A DNA stretch of 64,000 nucleotides from Arctopsyche grandis (lineage: Eukaryota; Arthropoda; Insecta; Trichoptera; Hydropsychidae): contig NC_135356.1 of assembly GCF_051622035.1 (NCBI RefSeq), positions 12,138,079-12,202,078 on the forward strand. Direction: 5' to 3'. The notes beneath the pieces were generated by a model that worked only from the letters and a program-made list of their open reading frames with translations, was not told the origin of the DNA and ran no database searches. The position numbers were made by a program, and so were the translations under genes. Positions 43,088 through 53,559 of the stretch are shown here, piece by piece (within the stretch, counting starts at the first letter, position 1; each line of letters starts with the position of its first letter).

Positions 43088-43901
43088 GGTTGTGGCTATT
43101 TGCAGGTACTATATCTGTGAATTATTGGCTATTTGCAGGCACCATATCTGCGAATTATTGGCTATTTTCATGTACTATATCTGCGAAAGACGCAAAGCCT
43201 TCTGCGTATGCGCGTGAACTTATAATCCGATTATAATTTCTTACATTTTTTCGTTGTATACATAGAAGTAGAATGCATAGAATCGCTCTCAGCCTCCAAA
43301 AATGTTGTTACAAAAATTCTGCGCGGCAGAGTTTGTTCATTGTTTGCTAAGCTTTGTCTCTCTCTCTCTCTCTCTTGTCTCTCTTCTGACTTTCCGTCTC
43401 TCTCTTCGATGGCTCGCTTTTAGACGGTACTTTTGTTAACAATGGCCATTCTATACATTCTATTTCTATGGGTGTATATGATAATAATTTTCTAACAATT
43501 AATAATATGAACTAATTTGGATTATATTTTTTACTCTCCGTCACTTTACGAGTTCGAACTAAATTTTAAGAGGTTTAAAACAAAATTTTAACAGTAAACA
43601 CGCTGACAGTGATAGTTCACGCGCATGCGCAGAAGGCTTTGCGCCTGTCGCAGATATAGTATAGTATGAAAATAGCCAATAATTGGTAAAAGTGAAAATC
43701 CTCGACAGGGCGGAGACCGCTAGGTCGGAAGGAAGGCTCGGTCAACCCGCTCCATTCTTTGATTGGCTACTCTTCGCGATGCCAATAGTATTGCCGTGCC
43801 CTGAATTAACTCCACTTTTACCTGATGAAATACTCATACATATACTGCCTGGTTCACATATGTATAATTTGCAGATATAGTACCTGCAAATAGCCACAAC
43901 C
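43088..43901. mobile_element. MULE-like MITE, 814 bp, 9-bp target duplication
   Basis: Both ends begin GGTTGTGGCTATTTGCAGG (complement at the right), matching for about 30 bp, with a second inverted block further in (AAAGACGCAAAGCCTTCTGC against GCAGAAGGCTTTGCG). TTTATTATT is duplicated at 43079-43087 and 43902-43910; 36194-36202 is the unoccupied target. A 9-bp duplication and long inverted repeats fit Mutator-like elements. It contains a (CT)n tract (about 43357-43379) and, at about 43684-43834, a smaller insert bounded by GGTAAAAGTG and CACTTTTACC. No transposase. Confidence 0.85.
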
Positions 43902-43910
43902 TTTATTATT

Positions 43911-44883
43911 TATACTGACCACTTGAATACTGAAGGACGGATTCAATGTAAATACTGACCTTTCTTATTATTATATTGACAAAAATAGACTTAAATACTT
44001 ACCAGTAAAATAAAAGCTGTATACATAGGTAATTTAACTTTAAAAATATTAAAATGTTTTTCTAAGTGCTTAGATGTTTTTCGACAGATTTATGCGCATC
44101 TGATAATAACAATATCTTAAACTCTGTCCTAAACTCCTACTATTAGAAAAAAACGTATTTCAATTTACGAATTACGATTTATGTCGTATTATGAGAACGT
44201 TGGCTGCAGTGACTAGCATCAATTTGACAGCTGGTTTGGATTATTACACTTATTTGATGTTAAATGTCAGAACGATTTTTCAACCGTGGCCAGTGTGACG
44301 ATTCAGGTTTTACACACCTTAATAACTTAAAGCAAAAGTCTTAAAATTATTTACGTATTTCCTAAAATTTTTGTTTGTTTTCTGTTTTTGAACAAACAAA
44401 ACTTATTAAATTGTATTCACGATTATTGGGGTCCAGCTTTCAGGTCCATTTACGAAGGAGATGGACACGCCATATTTATTGGACACTAGTTGTTTTACCC
44501 GGCATCGCCCAGTATTTGTAATATAAACAGCCTAAACATGGCGAATCTAAATATTCATTTGGTTTTTATTAAATTTATTTGAATCGAAAAAGAATATAAT
44601 ATTCAACCAATTGAATTGTCGTCATAGAAATTTTGTACTGTTTACGAAGTTCCCAACCAATGATACTTACATACAAAGTCTCTTTCGAAATTATGTATTA
44701 GATTTAGAATCTCGCATCAAACAATGTGACATAGAGGTCGAGTGAATGTGCAATTTATATCACCAGGTATATAAAATCTTAGTCGTTTAAATACATCCAT
44801 GTACGTAGCACATAAGATATTTAATTATAATGCCTAATTCGAATCTTTCAGAGTTTCATTAATTCAATTACACTGTTCGACAA
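43911..44883. other. Duplicated spacer, then AT-rich DNA
   Basis: 43911-44550 is colinear with 36199-36880 and includes the empty site CAATTTAC at 44161 and a Helentron-like left end at 44491-44550. 44551-44883 shows nothing recognisable. Confidence 0.6.
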
Positions 44884-45171
44884 ATGACGACTTTTAACAT
44901 GTTTCAGAGACGAGATATGACTTTTCTTATAGATCAATGCCCAGTGAACACGAATCTGGTAATAAAAAGTGTTGATTGGAGAAATTCGGAGATATATGTG
45001 TTTTTTAAATCGCGCGATTTTTCTATATCTTGGTGTTGTTCGGTCGATTTCTCAAAATCTGTTAATTTCCAGTTCAAAATGAATATTGGAATCTACAGTC
45101 GGGTATTTTATCTTTCATTTGTAGTACTTTTCAGCTTTCAAATCTCTATTTATGTTTCGTATATATTCTGA
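44884..45171 (+). CDS. Unrecognised 95-codon open frame
   Basis: It starts MTTFNMFQRRDMTFLIDQ and ends with a hydrophobic stretch (FYLSFVVLFSFQISIYVSYIF) that could be a membrane segment. No family is recognised, there is no paralogue in the window, and coding potential is uncertain in such AT-rich DNA. Confidence 0.2.
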   Translation: MTTFNMFQRRDMTFLIDQCPVNTNLVIKSVDWRNSEIYVFFKSRDFSISWCCSVDFSKSVNFQFKMNIGIYSRVFYLSFVVLFSFQISIYVSYIF

Positions 45172-45885
45172 AGAGGATATGATTGAAGTTAGATTGTATT
45201 AAGAATGTTTTCAAACCAAAAGAAGAGAATTTTGGTCAATGATTTTCGCCACTAATGATGTATGGATGCAAAACTTAAACCTTGACTGTTAAAATGTTGC
45301 ATTAATCGATTTCCAATAATTTTTTAAAGCGTGTAAAAATATTGAACACTTCTATGACTTTTTTATTTTAAAATATAAATTAATGATATCTTTTGTGTAA
45401 ATATAAGTAGAAAACAGGTTCTTCAAAATGTTTAAAACAATCATATATTATATATGTTTCAATCAAGTATTTTATGCGCTTTGTAACAATAAGGCACAGC
45501 ATTTGAAATGTGTGACTAGAGTTGAAGAAATGAAGAATTTGAAGTGGACTTTAAGAATGGATGAAAGGTGAACAAGACATATGTATGTTTAAATGATATC
45601 CAAGGTAACCTTAAGGCTGTTGTAAGACAAATTATCATTACTGTAATTTAATTTGATTAAGTATTAATTTGAAACTGAAACATTCACTTATCGAAACACA
45701 TTGAGAAACTATTTATTTTATTTTTTAGGTATTCTCACTCATGACGATGAACTCATTCATGCTCGGAAGGTTGAGCTAAACACGGTGGCCGGAATGGATA
45801 AGATTGCTTTGTTTTTACTAATCTCTTCTTACTTCACTTTCGATTTTGTCGTGTGACGAAATTTTTATCGCTCATCATTACACAT
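45172..45885. other. AT-rich DNA, nothing recognised
   Basis: No repeats or coding similarity were seen up to the hAT element. Confidence 0.5.
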
Positions 45886-46519
45886 TAGGGTTTCTGATTT
45901 TCCGGACTTTTTCAATTCCCGGGACTCGGGACGGAGCTCGGGATCCCGGGACACATGTAAAAATTTTTTTTTTCAATTTAATATATTTTTTATTAATAAA
46001 AAAATATTTATTTATTTACAAAACAATACGTAATATGTCTATTAACACGAAAAAATGTAACTATGATAGTAAACTTATTTAAAGTAGCTTCTTAAGAATA
46101 CTATATTGATAACTCCTTATTTAATTCTCCATTCATCGTCAAACACAATTGTTTCATCTTCATCCGAATCTAAAAGAGTTTCTTCCATTGTGGAATCGTC
46201 AATACAAGAAGGATATACTCGCTTCATAATAGTTTCACTGTAGGATATACATTCGATTTTATTACAACATTTAAAGAATGTTTTGTTCGGTATAAAATCA
46301 GAATTATTTAAAATTTATGTTAAAAAAAATCAGTTTTAGGCTTCTTCTTTTTCCTATTTTAATTTTTGAGAATATTTTACAATTCTTTGTGTATTTGATT
46401 TATTATTTCCCTTCGTGCAGTCGTAAAAATGTTGTATGTTTTCAAAGGACACGGGACAACAAAAATTCCGTGAATTCCCGGGAATGTCTGTCCCAGGTCG
46501 ACCCGGGTCAGAAACCCTA
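45886..46519. mobile_element. Non-autonomous hAT element, 634 bp
   Basis: Left end TAGGGTTTCTGATTTTCCGG, right end complement TAGGGTTTCTGACCCGGG. Flanks TTACACAT (45878-45885) and TTACACAC (46520-46527) agree at 7 of 8. CCCGGG-rich stretches lie inside both ends. On the minus strand at 46300-46110 a short reading with TLLDSDEDETIVFDDEW survives, possibly a transposase tail, but no diagnostic hAT motif was found. Confidence 0.75.
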
Positions 46520-46893
46520 TTACACACAGAAAATTGCAAACACAAGTCGAAGCGATACTAATGAGACTCATAACTTGCATTAAATAATTAGTTTTCATTT
46601 AACTATATTGTTAATACGCTCATATGAACAACAGTGCATTTAAGAAAAGCTTTTTACACTTTTTTTTTGCGAATCGAGAGTCATTTTATAGCGAAAAGAC
46701 TCGTCAGTATTATCATTATCCTAGGCACATACATGATGATGGTTAAATTGCCAACAAGGTCTCAAGTTCAATCATCATACGATTTTATCGATGATATCAG
46801 ATATTCCAGATACATTTGCTAGAAGACGATCGATTCGTTGATTGTTTAAAAATATTAATAATATGGTTAGTCCTTATTCTGTGTTATAAATTT

Positions 46894-46936
46894 GTTATAT
46901 TGCATATGTACACGCCATGTACATATGCAATATAAC
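46894..46936. repeat. Perfect palindrome, 19-bp arms
   Basis: GTTATATTGCATATGTACA, a 5-base loop CGCCA, then the exact complement. No flanking duplication is obvious. Confidence 0.85.
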
Positions 46937-47363
46937 TAATATTGGTAAAGCATTGTGACGTTTTAGGGGTAACTTGATATGTCACTAAAGCAAAAATGCA
47001 ATAAATAAACGTTTTTATACTAATTCTCAATGCTTCAAATGTTATTTTTCAGTAGTATTTCATTCACCATGTCGGCAGAACACTTGCAAGACCTTTGATG
47101 GGAGGTATTGATCTAACCTCTGTTCAGTCCAGATCTAGTGATGTGTTACTTTTGTCTTATCACATAATACTTACATACATGTTTAGGGATACTATCCTGT
47201 ATTGAATACGGTGGAGCACTTAGATGTGTGTTGCTGCCGCAGGTCAACGGATTTCGTTTCTGCAGCGAAATATCAATCAGCGTTCCCGAACTGAAGCAGG
47301 ACAAGCTTTTGGGACAGCGTGTCATCTGCTTGTTTTGATTTAGCCTTTCATTTTGGCACATAC
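46937..47363. other. Spacer, nothing recognised
   Basis: An 85-codon minus-strand open frame (47403-47146) overlaps the SINE head and has no known domain, so it is not called as a gene. Confidence 0.5.
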
Positions 47364-47798
47364 AGCCAGCATTATGGCTCGGTGGTTGCGTTTTGTTTGG
47401 CACTGAGAGGTTACCGAGTTCAATCCCGTGCTAATCTTTAATACTGCTGGTTAGACTTGGATATTTGTGACTCCAAGTCTATCGTTTCTTATCAGCGTTT
47501 GCCAATTTAGTTGAATTCATTGTTGAAACGGTTCCTCCATCAAATTGGCAAAAATCATTCTACCCGCTATGTCACAAATATCTGAATTTGATTTATGTAC
47601 AGTATGTAAAAATTTATGAACAAGTCTAAATACATAGATGTCTATGGATTAATTAATTTTTCAGCCTCTCGAAATACAGCGATTTATGTTATAAAAATGC
47701 TGCAATGTTTGTAAATAATTGTCTAGGAAGGTGCATTGGGGTCTACCTGTTAGGCTTCCTGATATACTCGTATATATATGTAAAATAAAATACAACAC
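47364..47798 (+). mobile_element. tRNA-derived SINE (copy 1)
   Basis: Box A-like ATGGCTCGGTGG at about 47374 and box B-like GAGTTCAATCCC at 47416-47427 lie about 42 bp apart. A body shared with the copy at 56456 follows (GTTAGACTTGGAT, TTGTTGAAACGGTTCC, GCATTGGGGTCTACCTG) and an A-rich tail (TAAAATAAAATAC). Transcription by RNA polymerase III from these boxes is the usual mode. Mobilised in trans by LINEs. Confidence 0.8.
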
Positions 47799-48707
47799 AA
47801 AACCAACCTGCTTCTCTACTTTCATCGTATGTAACATGGGTGGCCGATCTTTTAACCACTACGGGCGATCGGATCTGTTTATGAAATTATTGACGGCAGT
47901 CTACTAACACTAAAAGTAGTAAAGTTTTATTAATGCAGGCAATATGCTTATAATATAAGCTTTACAGTTCGTAAATATGAACTATGGATAAAGACCCACG
48001 AATCTCAGCTCATGGCTCTCAATCTCAATCACAGCTCAGTCACTTTTCATCAGTGTCTGCAATTGTAATTCCCCAAGATCAGATTTACATTATTTTAGTA
48101 ATGCTCTGAATTTTCGTCTTTGCAAACTGCTTCCACGAAAAGAATTAACTAGTCTGAATTTAATATCTTTGAGCACAAAACCTGCTGATGGATAATGCAA
48201 TGGTATATATGTAGGTATGGGTGCGATGGTGCTTTCGAGTTTGTATTTCAAGCAATCTCTTATGTTGTATGGAAAATTATAATGAGGTAATTCATATGAA
48301 AGGAAAACAAAACGGATATAATTTTGTACTGTATCTTATGAAACCGAACAAATAAATTGCAGTATCGAAGCATCAGACAGGCGGGTGACTAGGAATGGTT
48401 ATGCGGTGGACGGGTCAATCCCTGTCGACGCTTTGGACACCCCTGGTATATAAGCATCTTAAGAATCAGATATGTGCCTAAAGTTGTATGTTCAATATAT
48501 TATCCCACCTCGACCAATATCATTTCGCACGTACAATGTTCTATTGTCTGCACGAATTGCTATTGGTCGAGAGGCGGTGTAAGGAACAGCATGTACATAT
48601 GTTTTGTATCTTCCTACAGTGGATCAACTATAATTTAAAATTAAGACATCGAATTAAATAAAATATTTATGTTATAACTACATATGTACTACATGCATAT
48701 TTATTTA
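47799..48707. other. AT-rich spacer with one foldback
   Basis: At 48509-48571 CTCGACCAATA pairs with TATTGGTCGAG through further partly matching sequence (about 60 bp hairpin). Otherwise nothing is recognised. Confidence 0.5.
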
Positions 48708-49887
48708 CTAGCTGTATTACCCGGCTTCGCTCAGTATTTATAATATAAACCGCTTAAACATGACAAATCTAATAGTAAACATTTAATTTAAAAAAAAAAA
48801 AAAATTAAAAAAAATTTTTAAATTAAATAAAAAAATAAAAAAAATTTTTGCCTTCTAGGGCTTCGCCCTCTGCGCCCCCCTGCGCCTTTGCCTTCTAGGG
48901 CTTCGCCCCTCCGCTCCCCCATGAGCAATTGCCGTCTAGGGCTTCGCCCCCCTTAGTTTATGCCTTTAAGGGCTTCGCCCCTCCGCGCCCCCATGATTAA
49001 TTGCCGTTTAGGGCTTCACCCCCCTTAGTTAATGCCTTTTAGGGCTTCGCCTCTCCGCGCCTCCATGATTAAATGCCGTCTAGGGCTTCGCCCCCCTTAG
49101 CTGATGCCTTTTAGGGCTTCGCCCCTCCGCGCCCCCATGACTAAATGCCGTCAAGGGCTTCGCCCCCATGATCAGTTGCCTTTTAGGGCTTCGCCCCTCC
49201 ACGCCCCCATGATTAAATGCCGTCTAGGGCTTCGCCCCCCTTATTTAATGCCTTTTAGGGCTTCGCCCCTCCGCGCCCCCAAGATTAATTGCCGTTTAGG
49301 GCTTCGCCCCCCTTAGTTAATGCCTTTTAGGGCTTCGCCCCTCCGCGCCCCCATGACTAAATGCCGTCAAGGGCTTCGCCCCCATGATCAGTTGCCTTTT
49401 AGGGCTTCGCCCCTCCACGCCCCCATGATTAAATGCCGTCTAGGGCTTCGCCCCCCTTAGTTAATGCCTTTTAGGGCTTCGCCCCTCCGCGCCCCCAAGA
49501 TTAATTGCCGTTTAGGGCTTCGCCCCCCTTAGTTAATGCCTTTTAGGGCTTCGCCCCTCCGCGCCCCCATGATTAAATGCCGTCTAAGGCTTCGCCCCCA
49601 TGATCAGATTGATCAGTTGCTTTGGGGGCGCTGGGGGCGCCGGAGGCGTCGGCGGCGCTGGGGGCGAAGGCCCCGGAGCGCCGGGGGCGAAGGCCCCGGG
49701 GTGCCGGAGGCGTCGGCGATGCACAAAACGTAATTCGTAATTCGTAATAACTTCTTAATTTGTCATTCGTAATTCGTGCATCAATTTCTTTCCGAAACCA
49801 GTCGATTCAATATCTTTAACTTTATTTTTATTCGAGTTTCAATTCCTTTTCGAAACCACCCGTTGAAATCAACGGGTCCAACACTAG
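48708..49887 (+). mobile_element. Helentron-like element with internal minisatellite
   Basis: The left end CTAGCTGTATTACCCGGC and the complement of the right end CTAGTGTTGGACCCGTTG are similar. A hairpin (ACCCGTTGAAATCAACGGGT) lies just inside the right end, followed by CCAACACTAG. A terminal CTAG with a preceding hairpin and no clear target duplication fits Helitron/Helentron non-autonomous elements. The interior is the minisatellite at 48856-49610 and a very GC-rich stretch (49621-49720). No replication initiator or helicase coding sequence was seen. Confidence 0.5.
48856..49610 (+). repeat. GC-rich minisatellite, about 72-bp period
   Basis: The unit alternates two half-repeats, TTTTAGGGCTTCGCCCCTCC and GTCTAGGGCTTCGCCCCCC, each with the GGGCTTCGCCC mini-hairpin, joined by CGCCCCCATGATTAA and TTAGTTAATGCC. 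About ten units with variants. Open frames across it are a by-product of a period divisible by three. Confidence 0.88.
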
Positions 49888-49929
49888 TATTAGATTAGAA
49901 ACCGAAACATACAGTAATACAATATTTTT

Positions 49930-50220
49930 TCAAAACATCGACACCAAAAGTTTTGAATCGTTTCCGTAAAGATAATTGAGTTATCAGGCGATCTTGTCTC
50001 TCGGATGTGCATCTTTTCGGTCCTGTCCCCTTCTTACGAGCAAATGTTCCAAAATCCTTTTTCTTTTACATTATTCTTGACAAAATAGATTCAGAACGTC
50101 CCATTTGTTGAGAAATTGATTGCAATGAATGTCCATAGTCTGCCAAAGCCGCGATTTTTATATTCTCCTCCAATGATAGTTGAGTGTATTTTGCATGGTA
50201 TTTTTGCATTTTCAACGATT
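49930..50220 (-). pseudogene. Tc1-like transposase N-terminus (helix-turn-helix)
   Basis: The minus strand encodes LSLEENIKIAALADYGHSLQ, then SISQQMGRSESILSRI, the first helix-turn-helix of Tc1-type transposases. After a stop comes GTGPKRCTSERQDRLITQLS, the linker and second helix-turn-helix. The catalytic half is absent. The lineage is not the same piece as remnants A-D, which keep only the catalytic half. Confidence 0.72.
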
Positions 50221-50695
50221 TCGATCCGTTAACCTCGAAAGCTCATACTAAACTGAACTCAAATCGTAGAAAACAATCATATGTAAAAGACCCGATCGTT
50301 AAAAACCACACACCTAAAGGGACAATATATTGATTGCCCAAAAATCGTAAAATCACAAGTGTTCCGGTTTCCGAAACCGAAACTTGACAATTTTTTGAAT
50401 ACTTTTTAATTTTTTATAATTTTTTGTGTCTTTAATATTTCTTTCTGTTGACACAGACGGTTGTATTTGTTTTTATTTGATTGAATAAACATTAGACAAA
50501 CAAAAAAATAATAACTGACTAACATACCTCATTTAACCGTGAGATTTTGGTGTTTTTACTTAAAATCTTTAAAAATGAAATAAAAAAGACTGTACTGAGG
50601 TATGTGTGGCTCTGGTATATGATCTATCTACCCTTCAAGGCTTTGCACTTGGCTTCATAAAACCCTGTATTTATAAATTGAAAAAAATTCAATAT
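50221..50695. other. AT-rich spacer
   Basis: Nothing recognisable apart from short T/A runs. Confidence 0.5.
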
Positions 50696-51075
50696 ATTGG
50701 GGTGACACCACCGTGTAAAGGCAACTGAAATGAAACATGAGTTGCAGCTCTGCTATGCAAGGAGTGTGAGGTTGTATAGGGTCGGGTGAATAAATATATT
50801 CGAGTTTTATTGAGAAATAGGCTTGATTGCGACGTGGCGTTGCATTGTGAAGACATTGTACGCTTATAGTGAGTATTGTGCGATGTGGTGGTTCCAGCCG
50901 CGGGGGATTGGGCGACCAAAGTCATTACTGACAGATCGCCTGGGGCCTCTCGGTTGAACGCCCCTGGTCTTATTTTCCATTCCATTTTGAGGCGACCGCC
51001 CCAGGCGCTGTTTGCCGCCCCAGCGTCGCTCAAACTTACACTCGACCTCAGTGTATTTATTCTCTTTTGTCACGT
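50696..51075 (-). other. Possible LTR or retroelement 5' region
   Basis: GC-richer than its surroundings. On the minus strand it has AATAAA twice (one in CTCAATAAAACTCG near 50800) and ends TTTACACGG followed by TGGTGTCACCCC, which resembles a tRNA primer binding site. No target duplication or coding domain was found, and overlapping open frames of 114 and 69 codons match nothing known. Confidence 0.3.
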
Positions 51076-51095
51076 GCTGAAGCTAAGGTGCAAAT

Positions 51096-51156
51096 TGGCT
51101 AGCGGAATTAGTTAAAGCGTTCGTATTCAGGCCATGGATTCAATTCCATTTTTTTA
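51096..51156 (+). mobile_element. tRNA-derived SINE head fragment
   Basis: TGGCTAGCGGAATTAGTTAAAG is box A-like and GGATTCAATTCC (51137-51148) is box B-like, about 35 bp apart, followed by a T run. No SINE body comparable to the two other copies follows. Confidence 0.4.
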
Positions 51157-51620
51157 AACGACTTTGACTGAAAAGCGTTGAGTTTGAAGAAGGGTATGAA
51201 ATGTCTTACCTATGTATATAAACATAATATGTAGGTTGTCATGACGACAGGATCGGTGCACGATCATAAAATATTTCGACCGGCAAAAATTACTATTGCA
51301 CGACAGATTTATTCATTGAATATTAGACTGAACCGTCATAAAAGAAATTTGCCATTGTCAAAAATGCAATTTCCATTAGATACAAATTGTTTAACTTTAA
51401 TTTTACACACACAGTTGATTATAATTGCCAGGTTGAACTTCGTTTTTAGGGTGATAGTGGGTGGGAGAAGATGGGGGTTGTAGAAATTTGGTAGTTGGTG
51501 GAAAGAGGGGGGGGGGGGGGGGGTGGAAAAATTAATACGCTTTGTAAGGCGGTTTCAGTTGTAAGTCGATTTCTGTCATGATATTTTAATGTGAATTTGA
51601 CTCTTTTTTTTTTGTTCACC
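51157..51620. other. Spacer with a long G run
   Basis: GGGGGGGG tract at about 51508-51524. No gene or defined element was recognised. Confidence 0.5.
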
Positions 51621-51959
51621 ACTTAATTGTCTGCCAAATATAGCGTGCAAAAGGCGCCCACCCGCAAAATATTTAGCGGCGCCCCCCCCCCCCCCCCCCT
51701 CCCCATATACACATATTATTTTCTTTTCAGCAAAATAATTTTTCAAAATACATACCTTTTTACGTATAAAAATCTGTTCTTCTGGACTTCGCATTGGCAA
51801 ACACTTCGATTATTTTGTTAAAATTAATTTTATTTGTTCTCTCATGTTCGATACTAATCAGCGCTAATCCTTTGAGTCGATTGTGTCATAGTTGACCTTC
51901 AGTATGTAATTTTTAATAAGTTTCAACTTAGAGAACAAGAGCTTAGCAGTGGCTACAGT

Positions 51960-53555
51960 CAGTGGCGGACTGGGACTGAAATCAGTGCATGCCAGGAGTC
52001 AAAGGGGGCCCCACCCAGGGTTAAAAATATTTGTCCCCCCCCCATATAACAAAATTTTCTTCTTTCCATCACGCTAAAAATCAAGGGCAAAAAATAAATA
52101 AAATTTTCAAAAATGGGAATAAACAAATTTAGGTACAAGAAAAATGGCAAAAGCAAAATAGATCCATAAATTACATTGTATATTTCGTTTTAATCCTTGT
52201 CCTAGGTAAATAGAATGCATCATAAAAGAATGCGGCATAAAAGCGGCTTTTACTTTCGGTAGAAAACAATCAGGGACGTCATTTCAGCTTTTTCTTGGGG
52301 GGGGGGGGGCAGGCAAAGATTGGTCAAATTGAATTTTTTTTCAAAAAATCTTTTTTATATCGGAATAAAAATGGAAAATATACAATATGAAAAAAATAAG
52401 CTTATTTTTGAAAAAATATATATAAAAATATCTTATGTAAAAAGCCAAAAAAGCGCCGCAGGCGAAAATTTTTTTCCAAAAATTTTCACATGGTCGCAAA
52501 ATGGTTAACAAAAGTCGACCATCAAAATGTATCACTATATCAAAAAATTTACAAACTTTCGGAAAAATAAACGATACACATCTGTTTTTGAGACAAAATA
52601 AAGTAAAGGCGAACTTTCTAACGATTCGCTCAATGGGACGAACAATTTCCAAGAATGTTACCCAAGGCATACCACTTAAAAACCAAAATATATTTGCTTC
52701 AAAATAATAAAATCTTTTTTTTTTCAAAGCACATAGCAGCGATTATTTTATTAGTTACACAAAAGTAACATAATATAAGAAATAAACGCAGCATTCATAG
52801 ATCCATAGTATCTCATTAATCATTAAATTCATAATATTTTCTAAATTCGCCTATTCCTTAATTTAGGGGGGCGAGTGCCCCCCCCAAATTACGTCCCTGA
52901 AAACAAAAAATGCATAATATTTTCAATTAATGTTAATCGAAAATCGAGATTTTGGGGAGGGGCCCCTATCCTATGTTTCTATATACATGGATGTGTCTAG
53001 ATTAGGAATAGATTTTATATTCGGAAACTGTTTAAAATTGTGTATTTAAATCTTACTATATCGTCGAAGTATAATCAAATATTATTTTGAAAGTATGTAT
53101 GAAGTAAATTTAAATCGCTGGTTGATGATGAATCGTCCTATCAAAATTGTTTTAAGCAATTCAGTTTATATTATTCACGGAAATTTGTTTATTCCCATTT
53201 TTATTTCATTAGGTAGTTGTTACATAGGTTGGAAATATTACATAACCTTGAGGTTGGAAATGGGCCCGGTAAAAGGGCCCACGCAAATGTTGAAACTTAC
53301 ATTTCGAGCCTAATAAAAAAAGTTAACCGATCCTTGGGCTGTTAAAGCAGGTATTAGTTGTTTGTGTATATCGTAAGAAATTTGTTTTGTTGAAATACCC
53401 AAACTCTAGGTCCCAAAGTGCAATATCCTATAAATTTTTACACACGTGAAATAGTTAAAAAGTTATTTAATTTTACTGAGGGCCCATATTTTCTAACGGA
53501 TAGTGGGGCCCACATGCCATCGGGCATGTACGCTTGTATGGCCAGTCCGCCACTG
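51960..53555. mobile_element. hAT element, 1596 bp, inserted in the ZMYM1-like transposase
   Basis: Both ends read CAGTGGCGGACTGG (inverted). An exact 8-bp duplication GCTACAGT lies at 51952-51959 and 53556-53563. The insertion is in the conserved dimerisation motif region of the host transposase (IPVTVA on one side, FSKLKLIKNY on the other). Contains a further element at 52271-52899. No own transposase was recognised. Confidence 0.92.
52271..52899. mobile_element. Innermost hAT-like element, 629 bp
   Basis: Ends CAGGGACGT and complement CAGGGACGT, followed inwards by G runs at both ends. Flanks AAAACAAT (52263-52270) and AAAACAAA (52900-52907) agree at 7 of 8. The interior is AT-rich with CCGCAGGCGAAAATTTTT and no diagnostic protein. 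A 128-codon minus frame shows only low-complexity aromatic residues. Confidence 0.78.
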
Positions 53556-53559
53556 GCTA

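Noticed and set aside
49104..49733. Open frames of 65-70 codons in the GGGCTTCGCCC minisatellite
   Set aside because: They follow from a stop-free unit with a period divisible by three; the repeated residues match no protein.
52341..52727. 128-codon minus-strand frame in the innermost hAT
   Set aside because: Phe/Tyr/Lys/Ile-rich low-complexity translation of AT-rich DNA with no motif.
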